Positions 44,887 through 55,214 of a stretch of DNA of 59,375 nucleotides are shown piece after piece. The position numbers and the translations under genes are program-made. Location: assembly GCA_905236065.1 (NCBI GenBank), contig CAJONZ010000127.1:1-59375 (forward strand), written 5' to 3'. The DNA comes from an uncultured Bacteroidaceae bacterium. GTDB taxonomy: Bacteria > Bacteroidota > Bacteroidia > Bacteroidales > Bacteroidaceae. The stretch's first letter is position 1. Each line of letters opens with the position of its first letter. The notes below the pieces were generated by a model, which searched no databases, was not told the DNA's origin, and saw only the letters and a list, made by a program, of their open reading frames with translations.

Positions 44887-44941
44887 TAATTTTGCAGTCC
44901 ATTCCAATTTGCACTATCTTTGCAGGTTGAATGGACTGCAA
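44887..44941 (+). promoter_or_regulatory. Promoter region of DUF2723 gene within a perfect inverted repeat
   Basis: Two -7-like elements, TAATTTTGC (44887-44895) and TATCTTTGC (44915-44923). Perfect 13-base arms TTGCAGTCCATTC (44892-44904) and GAATGGACTGCAA (44929-44941) enclose the second one near the dyad centre. A third partial copy, TTTGCAGCCCAAT, lies about 40 bases on. The layout is what an operator over a promoter looks like. Confidence 0.65.
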
Positions 44942-45032
44942 CTTTTTTGTCTTTCTGTCTTTGGGACTGAAAAATAAACATTTGCAGCCCAATATTGTGG
45001 TTTGTCATTTATTTTTTAATCAATAATAACGG

Positions 45033-48000
45033 ATGAAATTCTACAAAACAGTGAACGACGCCACTGGGTGGCTCGTTTTCCTCATTGCCGCCTACACCTA
45101 CTGCTCAACCATTGAGCCGACGGCAAGTTTCTGGGATTGTCCCGAGTTTATCTCCACTGCTGCCAAGCTGGAGGTCGGACACCCACCTGGTGCGCCCTTC
45201 TTTATGCTGATGGGTAACTTTTTCAGTCAGTTTGCCAGTGACGCATCGCAGATTGCCAAGATGGTGAACACCATGAACGCCCTACTTTCGGCAGGCTGCA
45301 TCCTGTTCCTTTTCTGGAGCATCACCCATTTGGCCAAAGCCCTGTTCTGCCAAAAAGACGAGGAACCGACCTTGGCACAAATCATCGCCATCATGGGCAG
45401 TGGTATTGCCGGCGCACTGATTTACACTTGGTCCGATACGTTCTGGTTCTCAGCCGTGGAGGGTGAAGTCTATGCCTTCTCCAGCTTCTTCACGGCGTTG
45501 GTGTTCTGGCTCATCCTGAAATGGGAGGACAACGCAGACAAACCACATTCCGACAAATGGCTGGTATTCATTGCCTACCTCATCGGACTGAGCATTGGCG
45601 TACACCTATTGAACCTGCTTTGTATTCCTGCCATCGTGCTGGTCTATTATTATAAACGTACAGCAGAACCCACGACAAAAGGCTCGCTTTTGGTACTGAT
45701 GCTGAGTGCGTTGCTGGTCGTGGCCGTGCTTTATGGCGTAGTGCCAGGCATCGTAAAGATTGGAGGCTGGTTTGAGTTGCTGTTTGTGAACGGACTGGGC
45801 ATGAGCTACAACACCGGCCTTTACATCTACCTATTCATCCTGACCGCCGTGCTCATCTGGTCGCTCTATGTGACCAACCAGGCAAAAAGCCGCAAGCAGA
45901 TGAACATTGCCGCCTTGGCCAGCACGGCTTTGCTGGGTATCCCATTTTACGGACACGGCATCAGCAGCGTGGCGATTGGATTGGTGGTGCTGGGCATCCT
46001 TGCCCTTTTGCTCTTCAAGTTCAGAAAAGCCAGCGCACGGCTTCTGAACACAGCCATTCTCTGCATGGCACTCATCACCGTGGGCTACTCTTCATACGCC
46101 GTTATCGTCATCCGCTCCACAGCCAATCCGCCGATGGATCAAAACTCCCCAGAGGACGTCTTCACACTGGGTGTATACCTGAGCCGTGAGCAATATGGCG
46201 ACCGCCCACTCTTCTTCGGACAGACCTACGCCAGTCAACCCAACATCGTCACAAACAGCGATGGCGACCTGGTTTACGAGACCAAGAAGGGGGCTCCCGT
46301 CTATCAGCAGAAGGAAAAAGAAAGTGCCGACGAAAAGGACGAATACGTCAAAATCCGCGAGAAGATTGAACTGGCCTATCCGTTCAACCAGTGCCTATTG
46401 TTCCCGCGCATCTACGACGAAGGACACAGAAGTGATTACATGTCGTGGTTAGGAACCGTCCAGACAAAGACCGTCACCTACAACATTCCCGGCAACGGAA
46501 GCCGCTCGGTGGAGATTCCGACACAAGTGGAAAACATACGCTTCTTCCTGTCCTACCAGATGAATTTCATGTACTGGCGTTACTTCATGTGGAATTTCGC
46601 CGGTCGTCAGAACGACATTCAGAGCCACGGAGAACTGGAACACGGCAACTGGATTACAGGCATCGACTTGCTTGACAACCTTCGTCTCGGCGACCAGTCC
46701 TTGCTGCCTTCCGACCTGAAAAACAATAAGGGGCACAACGTGTTCTACTGCCTGCCGCTTATCCTTGGTCTCCTGGGCTTCTTCTGGCAAGCCTTCCGTG
46801 ACAAAAAAGGCATTCAGCAGTTCTGGGTAGTCTTCTTCCTGTTCTTCATGACTGGCATCGCCATCGTGCTCTACCTGAACCAGACACCCGTACAGCCTCG
46901 TGAGCGTGACTATGCCTACGCAGGCTCTTTCTATGCCTTCTCCATTTGGTGTGGACTCGGCATTGCCGCTCTCTACGAGTTGCTTTGCAAGGCTATGAAA
47001 ACCGAGGCTACCCAGCGGGGAGCTGTCACGACGGCCCTCGCAGCCCTCTGTCTCGTCCCTGCCATCGGCATACCGCTCCAGATGGTTGGCCAGACCTGGG
47101 ACGACCACGACCGCAGCGACCGCTATGTCTGCCGCGACTTCGGACTGAACTACTTGGAAACCATACCACACGACGGAGTCATTTTCACCAACGGCGACAA
47201 TGACACCTTCCCACTTTGGTACAACGAGGACACCGAAGGGAAGCGTACCGACGTGCGTGTCTGCAACTTGAGCTATCTGCAGACTGACTGGTACATCGAC
47301 CAGATGAAACGCCCAGCCTTCAGTGGCGAGGGTGCATCCAGCCCACTCCCCATCACGTGGACTCGTCTGCAATATACCAGCGGCAAGAACGAGATGATTG
47401 AAGTCAATCCGACGGTCGCAGTCAGCGGTGGCTCGCTCGATATGAAAAACCTCATTGCCAGCGTTTATGAGCAAGACAAAGCTACTGCCCGCAAAATCTG
47501 GGGTGACGACCCATTCGAGTTGCACACGGCCATCCACAAATTCCTGCTCAAGGAAGACATCCCCGCCGAGTACAAGACGCTGACCGACAACCTGCCAGCC
47601 TGTCTGCCCAGCGACACCCTCCATATCACCGTCGATAAGGAAGCTGTCCGCCGTTCCGGCATGATGATTCCAGGCGACAGCATCCCAGACCAGATGGTCA
47701 TCAGCCTGAAGGGACAGGGGCGCGTCTCCAAGAGCTTCATGATGATGCTGGAGATGATAGCCGAAGCCAACTTCTCACGTCCGCTCTACATGTCAACCAC
47801 CGTTGGCTCCAGCAACTACGGCAACCTCTTCTACCACTTTATTCAAGAAGGTATTGCATGGCGCATCACGCCGTTCACCTTCAAGCAGAACATGCCGATG
47901 AACACGGTCGTGGATTCTGAGAAGATGTACGACAACATGATGAACAAATACAATTACGGAAACCTGAAACAGCCGGACTTGTACATTGACGAAACCACCA

Positions 48001-48461
48001 TGCGCATGTGCTACACACACCGCCGCTGGTTCGCCAACCTCATCAGCACCCTGGTCGGTGAAGGCAAAATCGACAAAGCCAAGAAAGCCCTTGCCAAATG
48101 CGCCACGGAGATTCCCGACTACAACATTCCTCATGATGCGGGCTCAGGCTCCCTTGAAATCATCAACAGCTACATTGCCTGCAACCAGATTGCCGAGGCC
48201 GTGAAAATCATGGAGAGTTTGGAAAACAAGTCAAAGGAATACATCGCCTGGTACTGCTCACTCCCTTCCATGCGCTTTGCGGCAGCCTTCCGCGACTGCC
48301 AGCAAGAAGTCAGCATCCTGGCTAACATCACTGGCACCTTCGAGAAACTCGGAGAGAAAGATTCAAAGTATGCCAAGAAAGCCCAGCAGCTGGACAATGA
48401 GCTCAACACACTCTATGAACTCTTTGTTGCCAAAGCCGCTGAAGCAGGCATCCAACAATAA
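45033..48461 (+). CDS. DUF2723 multi-pass membrane protein (GT-C-like glycosyltransferase)
   Basis: 1142 residues. The N-terminal about 330 residues are hydrophobic with ten or so helices and carry the DUF2723 signature: TASFWDCPEFISTAAKLEVGHPPGAPFFMLMGNFF, with the acidic residue after the first helix that is catalytic in GT-C enzymes. Further helices lie at about 575-700 (QTPVQPRERDYAYAGSFYAFSIWCGLG), then a large soluble C-terminal part with VIFTNGDNDTFPLWY and helical repeats near the end. Relatives are treated as protein O-glycosyltransferases; in Bacteroidota they may serve the general O-glycosylation system, which is inference. Followed by a polysaccharide deacetylase gene. Confidence 0.9.
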   Translation: MKFYKTVNDATGWLVFLIAAYTYCSTIEPTASFWDCPEFISTAAKLEVGHPPGAPFFMLMGNFFSQFASDASQIAKMVNTMNALLSAGCILFLFWSITHLAKALFCQKDEEPTLAQIIAIMGSGIAGALIYTWSDTFWFSAVEGEVYAFSSFFTALVFWLILKWEDNADKPHSDKWLVFIAYLIGLSIGVHLLNLLCIPAIVLVYYYKRTAEPTTKGSLLVLMLSALLVVAVLYGVVPGIVKIGGWFELLFVNGLGMSYNTGLYIYLFILTAVLIWSLYVTNQAKSRKQMNIAALASTALLGIPFYGHGISSVAIGLVVLGILALLLFKFRKASARLLNTAILCMALITVGYSSYAVIVIRSTANPPMDQNSPEDVFTLGVYLSREQYGDRPLFFGQTYASQPNIVTNSDGDLVYETKKGAPVYQQKEKESADEKDEYVKIREKIELAYPFNQCLLFPRIYDEGHRSDYMSWLGTVQTKTVTYNIPGNGSRSVEIPTQVENIRFFLSYQMNFMYWRYFMWNFAGRQNDIQSHGELEHGNWITGIDLLDNLRLGDQSLLPSDLKNNKGHNVFYCLPLILGLLGFFWQAFRDKKGIQQFWVVFFLFFMTGIAIVLYLNQTPVQPRERDYAYAGSFYAFSIWCGLGIAALYELLCKAMKTEATQRGAVTTALAALCLVPAIGIPLQMVGQTWDDHDRSDRYVCRDFGLNYLETIPHDGVIFTNGDNDTFPLWYNEDTEGKRTDVRVCNLSYLQTDWYIDQMKRPAFSGEGASSPLPITWTRLQYTSGKNEMIEVNPTVAVSGGSLDMKNLIASVYEQDKATARKIWGDDPFELHTAIHKFLLKEDIPAEYKTLTDNLPACLPSDTLHITVDKEAVRRSGMMIPGDSIPDQMVISLKGQGRVSKSFMMMLEMIAEANFSRPLYMSTTVGSSNYGNLFYHFIQEGIAWRITPFTFKQNMPMNTVVDSEKMYDNMMNKYNYGNLKQPDLYIDETTMRMCYTHRRWFANLISTLVGEGKIDKAKKALAKCATEIPDYNIPHDAGSGSLEIINSYIACNQIAEAVKIMESLENKSKEYIAWYCSLPSMRFAAAFRDCQQEVSILANITGTFEKLGEKDSKYAKKAQQLDNELNTLYELFVAKAAEAGIQQ

Positions 48462-48466
48462 TAACC

Positions 48467-48499
48467 GGGTGGAGGTTTTCCGTGCGAAATCCTCCACCC
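48467..48499 (+). terminator. Hairpin between the DUF2723 and deacetylase genes
   Basis: GGGTGGAGG (48467-48475) pairs perfectly with CCTCCACCC (48491-48499). No T run follows, so attenuation or RNA processing is as likely as termination. Confidence 0.5.
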
Positions 48500-48512
48500 C
48501 TTCCTACAGCCC

Positions 48513-49154
48513 ATGTTCATCGAACAACCCAGCAAATGGCTGCGCTGGCTCTATCCCAGCGCCATTTGGAGAATGAACCCTGCCGAGAAGGCCGTATATC
48601 TCACCTTCGACGACGGCCCCATTCCCCAAGCTACGCCATGGATTTTAGAAACCCTCGACCTCTACGACGTAAAGGCCACCTTCTTCATGGTGGGCGAAAA
48701 TGTACATCGCTTCCCAGAACTTTACGACCTCATCCGCAGTCACGGACACCATGTCGGAAACCACACTTACAACCACATTGGCGGTCTGCGTCATTCCTAC
48801 AAAAGCTACCTGCGCAACGTACTCAAGGCCGACGAAGTCATCCACAGCCGCCTCTTCCGTCCGCCCCACGGATGGATGCGTCTTGACCAATACCTCTACC
48901 TGCGAAAGAAATTCACCATCATCATGTGGGACCTCGTCACCCGAGACTACTCCAACCGCCTCAATGCCGACGAAGTCTATCAGAACATTAAAGACTATAC
49001 ACGTCCCGGCAGCATCATCACCTTCCACGACTCCCTGAAGAGCATCGATAAACTGAAAAGCGCCCTGCCCAGCTCCATCGAATGGCTCAAAGAGCAAGGT
49101 TACACCTTCAAAGTCTTCGACGAAGACATGGGCCGGTCACGGCATTTGAAATAA
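48513..49154 (+). CDS. Polysaccharide deacetylase family protein
   Basis: 213 residues with the NodB fold: motif 1 TFDDGP (Asp33, Asp34), motif 2 HTYNHIG with zinc ligands His84 and His88, motif 3 RPPHG (Arg116, His119), and motif 5 IITFHDS. No signal peptide is obvious, though the N-terminus is amphipathic (LRWLYPSAIW). It should remove N- or O-acetyl groups from a polysaccharide or peptidoglycan. It follows the DUF2723 gene after 51 bases containing a hairpin. Family certain, substrate unknown. Confidence 0.93.
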   Translation: MFIEQPSKWLRWLYPSAIWRMNPAEKAVYLTFDDGPIPQATPWILETLDLYDVKATFFMVGENVHRFPELYDLIRSHGHHVGNHTYNHIGGLRHSYKSYLRNVLKADEVIHSRLFRPPHGWMRLDQYLYLRKKFTIIMWDLVTRDYSNRLNADEVYQNIKDYTRPGSIITFHDSLKSIDKLKSALPSSIEWLKEQGYTFKVFDEDMGRSRHLK

Positions 49155-49224
49155 GCCTTCGAGGGCTCAGAAACGCCACAAGGAGGGCGTTATGGCGAAA
49201 CTTTAACGCAGTTTAACCTTTCAT

Positions 49225-49259
49225 TTTGTGCGTTAAGATTTCTTTTTAATTATCTTTGC
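49225..49259 (+). promoter_or_regulatory. Promoter of parE-coaD-S41 protease
   Basis: TTTG at 49225-49228, 22 bases, then TATCTTTGC at 49251-49259; a leader of about 60 bases precedes parE. Confidence 0.7.
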
Positions 49260-49322
49260 AAAGCAGAAACTGAATCCTGCACATTATTTATTAAATCTTT
49301 TACCATTTTACCACACCCCCGC

Positions 49323-51293
49323 ATGGAAGAATTGGAATTAACCGCCCCGGCATCCCAGCCGTCTGAATATGATGAAGAAAACATCATCACACTGACGGGT
49401 GTGGAGCATATACGTCTGCGTCCAGGCATGTACATCGGACGACTGGGCGACGGCTCACACGCCGAGGACGGCATCTACGTGTTGCTGAAGGAGGTAATCG
49501 ACAATTCCATCGACGAGTTCAAGATGCAGGCCGGAAAACGCATCGAGGTTGACATCACCGACGGTTTGGCTGTCAGCGTCCGCGACTATGGCCGAGGCAT
49601 TCCGCAAGGAAAGATGATTGAGGCTGTGAGCATCCTGAACACAGGCGGAAAGTATGACTCAAAGGCTTTCCAGAAGTCTATCGGGCTGAACGGTGTGGGT
49701 ACGAAGGCCGTGAATGCGCTGAGTACTCATTTTGAGGTACGTTCGTACCGGGAAGGCAAGGTGCGCATCGCTCAGTTCGAGAAAGGAAAGCTGGTGGATG
49801 ACCAGACGATGGACTCGACAGAGGAAACAGGCACGTTTGTACGCTTTGAACCCGATAATTCCCTCTTCCTGAATTATAAGTTCCAGCCGGAATTTGTGGA
49901 GAACATGCTCCGCAACTACACCTACCTGAACACGGGGCTGGAAATCTACTATAACGGGCGGCGCATCACCAGCCGAAACGGTCTGAAAGACTTGCTGGTC
50001 GATACGATGGACACGACGCCGCTCTACGATATTGTCCACCTAAAGGGCGATGACATTGAGATAGCATTCACGCATACCAACCAACAGTATGGCGAGGAGT
50101 ACCATTCGTTTGTGAATGGCCAGCACACTATCCAGGGAGGCACACACCAAAGTGCGTTCAAAGAGCACATCGCCCGCACCATCAAGGAGTTTTTCAACAA
50201 GAATTATGAATATGGCGACATCCGCTCAGGCATTGTAGCGGCCATTGCCATCAACGTACAAGAGCCGCAGTTTGAGTCGCAGACAAAAATCAAGCTGGGT
50301 TCGCTCACCATGGAGCCCAATGGCGGCATCAGCGTGAACAAATTCGTGGGCGACTTCGTCAAACTGGAAGTTGACAATTACTTGCACAAGCACCCCGAAA
50401 TTGCAGAGGTCATCCAACAGAAGATTCAAGACAATGAGCGCGACCGAAAGGCCATAGCAGGCGTGACGAAATTAGCCCGTGAGCGAGCCAAAAAAGCCAA
50501 CCTGCACAATCGGAAGTTGCGCGATTGTCGCATTCACTTGAACGATGCCAAGGGAGACAGAAAAGAAGAGTCGAGCATCTTCATCACTGAGGGCGACTCG
50601 GCCAGCGGCAGCATCACCAAGAGCCGCGACGTAAACACGCAGGCCGTGTTCTCACTGCGCGGTAAGCCACTGAACTCATTCGGACTCACCAAGAAAGTGG
50701 TATATGAGAACGAGGAGTTCAATCTGTTGCAAGCCGCCCTGAACATCGAGGACGGCATCGATGGATTAAGGTACAACAAAGTCATCGTGGCCACCGATGC
50801 CGATGTCGATGGCATGCACATCCGACTGCTGATGATTACCTTCTTCCTACAGTTCTTCCCAGAGCTGATTCGCAAAGGGCACGTCCATATCCTGCAAACC
50901 CCACTCTTCCGGGTACGTCAGCGCAAAAAACGCATCCGAAAAGAGGCTATGGCTACACTGGCCGAAAAATATCCCTCACAGGCAAACGCCAAAAACGATT
51001 TCATCACGCTCTACTGCTATACGGAGGAAGAACGGCAGAAGGCCATCCAATTGTTGCAGCCCGAACCGGAGATTACCCGATTCAAAGGTCTGGGCGAGAT
51101 TTCGCCGGACGAGTTCAAGAACTTCATCGGGGAGGACATGCGCCTGGAGGAAGTGACCATCAAGAAGACGGACAAGGTCAAGGAGTTGCTGGAATATTAC
51201 ATGGGCAAAAACACCCTCGACCGCCAAAACTTCATCATCAACAACCTGGTCATTGAAGAAGATAAGGCTGAAGACAGCACAGAAGAAGAATGA
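49323..51293 (+). CDS. parE: DNA topoisomerase IV subunit B
   Basis: 656 residues. GHKL ATPase domain ([10 protein letters not shown] with the catalytic Glu; [25 protein letters not shown]), transducer domain, and TOPRIM domain with [14 protein letters not shown], the acidic DADVDG and GKPLNSFG. No GyrB-type long insert, and the ending [12 protein letters not shown] suits ParE more than GyrB. With ParC it separates linked daughter chromosomes. ParC is not in the window. An S41 protease and coaD lie downstream with short gaps (37 and 50 bases). Confidence 0.92.
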   Translation: MEELELTAPASQPSEYDEENIITLTGVEHIRLRPGMYIGRLGDGSHAEDGIYVLLKEVIDNSIDEFKMQAGKRIEVDITDGLAVSVRDYGRGIPQGKMIEAVSILNTGGKYDSKAFQKSIGLNGVGTKAVNALSTHFEVRSYREGKVRIAQFEKGKLVDDQTMDSTEETGTFVRFEPDNSLFLNYKFQPEFVENMLRNYTYLNTGLEIYYNGRRITSRNGLKDLLVDTMDTTPLYDIVHLKGDDIEIAFTHTNQQYGEEYHSFVNGQHTIQGGTHQSAFKEHIARTIKEFFNKNYEYGDIRSGIVAAIAINVQEPQFESQTKIKLGSLTMEPNGGISVNKFVGDFVKLEVDNYLHKHPEIAEVIQQKIQDNERDRKAIAGVTKLARERAKKANLHNRKLRDCRIHLNDAKGDRKEESSIFITEGDSASGSITKSRDVNTQAVFSLRGKPLNSFGLTKKVVYENEEFNLLQAALNIEDGIDGLRYNKVIVATDADVDGMHIRLLMITFFLQFFPELIRKGHVHILQTPLFRVRQRKKRIRKEAMATLAEKYPSQANAKNDFITLYCYTEEERQKAIQLLQPEPEITRFKGLGEISPDEFKNFIGEDMRLEEVTIKKTDKVKELLEYYMGKNTLDRQNFIINNLVIEEDKAEDSTEEE

Positions 51294-51330
51294 GACGTGA
51301 AACCTTAAAAACCCACAAACTTTTAACCGA

Positions 51331-51792
51331 ATGAAGACAGCGGTTTTTCCTGGCAGTTTCGACCCTTTCACCACAGGGCATGAGGACATTGTTGACAGGG
51401 CGCTCCGAAGCATTGCCGACAAAGTCATCATAGCCGTGGGCAGGAATTGCGACAAGAAAGGGACGGAAACCGTGGAGGAACGCATGGCGGCAATAAAAGC
51501 CGTCTTTGCAGACGAGCCTCGGGTTGAGGTGAAAAGCTACGAGGGATTGACCATCGATTTTGCCAAAGAAGTGGGGGCCTCGTTCTTGCTCCGTGGGGTT
51601 AGGAACATGAAAGACTTTGAATACGAGCGCGACATTGCCGACGTGAACCGCCACCTGACGGGCATCGAGACCGTGCTTCTGTACAGCGACCCCTCCTTAG
51701 CCCATGTCAGTTCGAGCATCGTCCGGGAGTTGGCATCGTATGGCAAGGACGTAACCGAATTCTTGGCCGGGAAACACCCACGGACGGAGTAA
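51331..51792 (+). CDS. coaD: Phosphopantetheine adenylyltransferase
   Basis: 153 residues, full length. It moves AMP from ATP to 4'-phosphopantetheine in CoA synthesis. The nucleotidyltransferase motif is FPGSFDPFTTGHEDIVDRAL (TxGH), and the closing motif VSSSIVRELASYG matches the family's S-S-x-x-R-E. LLRGVRNMKDFEYERDIADVNRHL is the substrate-binding block. It sits in a parE-coaD-protease run. Confidence 0.97.
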   Translation: MKTAVFPGSFDPFTTGHEDIVDRALRSIADKVIIAVGRNCDKKGTETVEERMAAIKAVFADEPRVEVKSYEGLTIDFAKEVGASFLLRGVRNMKDFEYERDIADVNRHLTGIETVLLYSDPSLAHVSSSIVRELASYGKDVTEFLAGKHPRTE

Positions 51793-51842
51793 GGAAACCC
51801 TTTAAAAACCTGAATATATTTACCTTCAACTAATCTCATAAT

Positions 51843-53510
51843 ATGGATTCAAAAAAATCTCTTTTCAAGTACATTCTGCTTTCTACCCTGATAGGAGGCA
51901 TGGCAATGTCTGCCTTTGCGCAAAACAGGAATGGAGGTATAGATGACCAACTGCGGAAGCTCATTTATACACAAAGCGCCATTAAACAGCTTTATGTCGA
52001 TTCGGTTGATGAGACCAAACTGATTGAAGACGCCATCAAGGGAATGCTCAAGGAGCTTGACCCCCACTCGCAATACACGGCCCCCAAAGACGTACAGGCA
52101 TTGAACGAGCCGCTGAAAGGTTCGTTCGAGGGCATCGGCGTACAATATAATATGAATGAAGACACGCTGGTGGTCATTCAGCCCACCAGTGGAGGCCCCT
52201 CGGAGAAGGTGGGCATCATTGCCGGAGATAAGATTATCACCGTGGACGACACCACCATCGCCGGCGTGAAGATGACCCGCACGGAAATCATGCGGCGTCT
52301 GCGTGGCCCCAAGGGTACCAAGGTGAAATTAGGCGTAATCCGCCAGGGCATCAGCGGTGTGCAGACCTTCACGGTGACACGCGACAAAATCCCCGTATAT
52401 ACGATTGATGCCTACTACATGATTGATGAGCAGACGGGTTACATCCGCATCAGCTCCTTCGGTCAGACCACGCACGATGAGTTTGTAACCATTGCCAAGG
52501 AACTCATGAGTCAGGGCATGAAGAACCTGGTGCTCGACCTTCAGGGCAACGGCGGTGGATACTTGCAGGCCGCCGTCCTGGTTGCCGACGAATTTCTGGC
52601 CAACAACGAGATGATTGTCTATACGGAAGGACGCAAGACGGGCCGCCATGAGTACCACGCCAAGGCCGGCAAGATGGACATCGACAAAATTGTCGTGCTG
52701 GTGGATGGCTACACGGCCAGTGCCGCAGAGATTCTTTCGGGTGCCATCCAGGACAACGACCGAGGCACCATCGTTGGTCGCCGTACTTTTGCCAAGGGCT
52801 TGGTACAGCGTCCCATCGACCTCCCCGACGGTTCCCTCATCCGCCTCACCGTGGCACACTACTATTCTCCCGTTGGGCGTTGCTTCCAGAAGCCTTACGT
52901 GAAGGGCGACAAGAAGTCTTACGACAACGACATGATGGATCGCCTCAACAGCGGTGAGCTGATGTCCGCCGACAGCATCCACTTCCCCGACTCGCTGAAA
53001 TACACCACCAAGGGCGGGCGCACGGTCTATGGCGGCGGCGGCATCATGCCCGACATCTACATTCCGCTCGACACCACCGTCTATACCCGCTTCCACCGTG
53101 AGCTTTCCGCCAAGAGCTGCATCATCCAGACCACACTGAAATATCTCGACACCAACCGTAAGTCGCTGATGAAGAAATACGACATCGATACCTATCGCAA
53201 GGCGAAGTCGAAGAAAACGAACAACAAGCCCTACAACAAGAAAGACCTGACCGAGGGCTTCCAGCGTTTCAAGAAGCAGTTTGAAGTGCCGCAGGAAATG
53301 ATTGACCTCCTGCTGGAGCGAGCCAAGGAAGCCAAAATCAACTACACGGACTCCATCCTCCAGGCCTCACTCCCCATGATTAAGCTTCAGCTCAAGGGCC
53401 TCCTCGCCCGCGACCTGTGGGACATGAGCGAGTACAGCCAAATCCTGAATCCTTCCAGCGAAATCTACAAAGCCGGACTGAAAGCCATCGGCATCAAGGA
53501 GGAGAAGTAA
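51843..53510 (+). CDS. S41 family C-terminal processing peptidase (second of two)
   Basis: 555 residues with a signal peptide or anchor (LLSTLIGGMAMSAFAQ). The order is the same as in the first copy: cap, PDZ domain (about 95-180; FEGIGVQYNMNEDTLVVIQP, GIIAGDKIITVDD), core with LDLQGNGGG. The predicted Ser is S293 in YTASAAEI and Lys K318 in TFAKGL, 25 residues apart. The C-terminal part (about 370-555) is longer and Lys-rich near 455-475. It is the last gene of the parE-coaD operon and ends at a strong terminator. Confidence 0.93.
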   Translation: MDSKKSLFKYILLSTLIGGMAMSAFAQNRNGGIDDQLRKLIYTQSAIKQLYVDSVDETKLIEDAIKGMLKELDPHSQYTAPKDVQALNEPLKGSFEGIGVQYNMNEDTLVVIQPTSGGPSEKVGIIAGDKIITVDDTTIAGVKMTRTEIMRRLRGPKGTKVKLGVIRQGISGVQTFTVTRDKIPVYTIDAYYMIDEQTGYIRISSFGQTTHDEFVTIAKELMSQGMKNLVLDLQGNGGGYLQAAVLVADEFLANNEMIVYTEGRKTGRHEYHAKAGKMDIDKIVVLVDGYTASAAEILSGAIQDNDRGTIVGRRTFAKGLVQRPIDLPDGSLIRLTVAHYYSPVGRCFQKPYVKGDKKSYDNDMMDRLNSGELMSADSIHFPDSLKYTTKGGRTVYGGGGIMPDIYIPLDTTVYTRFHRELSAKSCIIQTTLKYLDTNRKSLMKKYDIDTYRKAKSKKTNNKPYNKKDLTEGFQRFKKQFEVPQEMIDLLLERAKEAKINYTDSILQASLPMIKLQLKGLLARDLWDMSEYSQILNPSSEIYKAGLKAIGIKEEK

Positions 53511-53520
53511 ATCCCCCACA

Positions 53521-53560
53521 AAAAACCCTGCAGAAGCGGTTCTGCAGGGTTTTTTGTATC
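53521..53560. terminator. Bidirectional terminator between the S41 and WG-repeat genes
   Basis: A 15-pair perfect stem (AAAAACCCTGCAGAA with TTCTGCAGGGTTTTT) around a GCGG loop. A/T runs at both ends let it serve both convergent genes. Confidence 0.92.
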
Positions 53561-53580
53561 TATTGTGTCGGCTCATACTT

Positions 53581-55155
53581 TCAACCGACCACCTTTCCCG
53601 TCTTGTCAATGGAGACAAAAATCCAGTCGGCATTCTCGACATCTGCGACTCCCTCTTCAAATTCACATGCACTGTTCCACTGACAAGGGATGACCAGCGT
53701 ACCCGTCTTGTCGATGTACCCCCATTGGTCGTTCTCGTCCTTTACGGCGGCCAAACCCTCTGAGAACACCCTGGCATCAATCCATTGGCAGGGGATGACC
53801 AGCGTACCCGTCTTGTCGATAAAGCCCCATTTTCCGTCGGAATCCTCTATCGGTGCCAAGTCCTCTGCAAAGTTTCCGACGCAATTCCACTGGCAAGGAA
53901 TCACCTGCTTACCGCTCTTGTCGATAAAGCCCCATTTTCCTTCTTCATTCTTGACTGCGGCCATCTCATTGTTAAATCCTTCTACATCGTTCCACTTGCA
54001 GGGGATAACCAGTCTTCCCGTCTTGTCGATAAAGCCCAGTCTGTCTTCATCGTTCATGACCAACGCAAAACCCTCGGAGAAATAATTTGCATACTTCCAT
54101 TTACAAGTTACAACCTGCTTTCCCGTCTTGTCGATAAAGCCCCATTTCTCATCTTCATTCTTCACCGCAGCCAAGCCTTCGAAAAAGCCATTTATGTCAT
54201 CCCATTGGCACGGAATGACCACCTTTCCCGTCTTGTCGATAAAGCCATGTTTCTCTTGGTCGTCCTTTACTTGTATCAGCCCATCGTCTTCCCACGCATA
54301 AATAATTTTCCATTGGCAAGGAACCACCACTTTTCCGGTTTTGTCAATCAGTCCCCATTTTCCATCATCATCCTGCACATGGATAAACTCGTTATCAAAA
54401 ATTACAATGTCACCCCACTGGCATGGAATAACCACCTTTCCCGTTTTGTCGATAAGCCCCGTTTCCTCATTATCATTTTCTACAGTTGCCAGCCCATCCG
54501 TGAATCCATCTGCTTCATTCCACTGATAGGGAATGACCATCTTTCCCGTCTTGTCAATATATCCCCATTTCTGCCCTTTTTTTACAGGAGCTAATCCTTC
54601 ATCGAATCCATATGCCTCATCCCACTGACAAGGAATGACCTTCTTTCCTGTCTTGTCTATAAATCCCCATTTTCCCATATATTCTACCGGAGCCAAGCCT
54701 TCAGAAAAACAATACGCATAGTTCCATTGACATGGAATAACGAGTTTTCCTGTCTTGTCTATAAATCCCCATTTTCCCATATATTCTACCGGAGCCAACC
54801 CCTCCATAAATCCATTAGTACTATTCCATTTACATGGGACGACAATCTCCCCTACAGCGTTAATATACCCCCATTTCTTTTTGGCGTTCTGTACTGCTAT
54901 CAAATCATCCAAAACGTCGAAACCAATTATGTCATCAGAATTTTGCCAAACACATGGGGTAAGCGGCCTGCCTTTCATGTCAAGAAATCCATATTTTCCC
55001 GTTTCCTCGTCGATAATCTTTATTCCTACCCTATGAGAATACCATTCGGATTTTATTTTTCCGACAGGGATTGCTTCTTCTACAGGCTTCTCGTTCCTTG
55101 CCGAGTCTTCCGCCGTCAGATTGCGGAAAAAATCAAAAATGCTTTTGAGTATCAT
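53581..55155 (-). CDS. WG-repeat protein
   Basis: 524 residues with about 13 tandem WG (KWG leptospira-type) repeats of 33-35 residues, pattern WGFIDKTGKxVIPCQWxxxxxFxEGLAxV. No signal peptide: the N-terminus is MILKSIFDFFRNLTAEDSARN. The function of WG repeats is not settled; they are thought to make a beta-propeller-like or beta-solenoid binding surface. Two adjacent repeats are identical for 53 bases (54644-54696 and 54746-54798), which points to recent duplication. No good promoter is seen, and a large inverted repeat lies upstream. Confidence 0.9.
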   Translation of the reverse strand: MILKSIFDFFRNLTAEDSARNEKPVEEAIPVGKIKSEWYSHRVGIKIIDEETGKYGFLDMKGRPLTPCVWQNSDDIIGFDVLDDLIAVQNAKKKWGYINAVGEIVVPCKWNSTNGFMEGLAPVEYMGKWGFIDKTGKLVIPCQWNYAYCFSEGLAPVEYMGKWGFIDKTGKKVIPCQWDEAYGFDEGLAPVKKGQKWGYIDKTGKMVIPYQWNEADGFTDGLATVENDNEETGLIDKTGKVVIPCQWGDIVIFDNEFIHVQDDDGKWGLIDKTGKVVVPCQWKIIYAWEDDGLIQVKDDQEKHGFIDKTGKVVIPCQWDDINGFFEGLAAVKNEDEKWGFIDKTGKQVVTCKWKYANYFSEGFALVMNDEDRLGFIDKTGRLVIPCKWNDVEGFNNEMAAVKNEEGKWGFIDKSGKQVIPCQWNCVGNFAEDLAPIEDSDGKWGFIDKTGTLVIPCQWIDARVFSEGLAAVKDENDQWGYIDKTGTLVIPCQWNSACEFEEGVADVENADWIFVSIDKTGKVVG

Positions 55156-55214
55156 AGTATTAGATTTTAATGTTTTTCTTTGTTTTACTTTTTTCTATTG
55201 ATTTTTTTAAAAAC

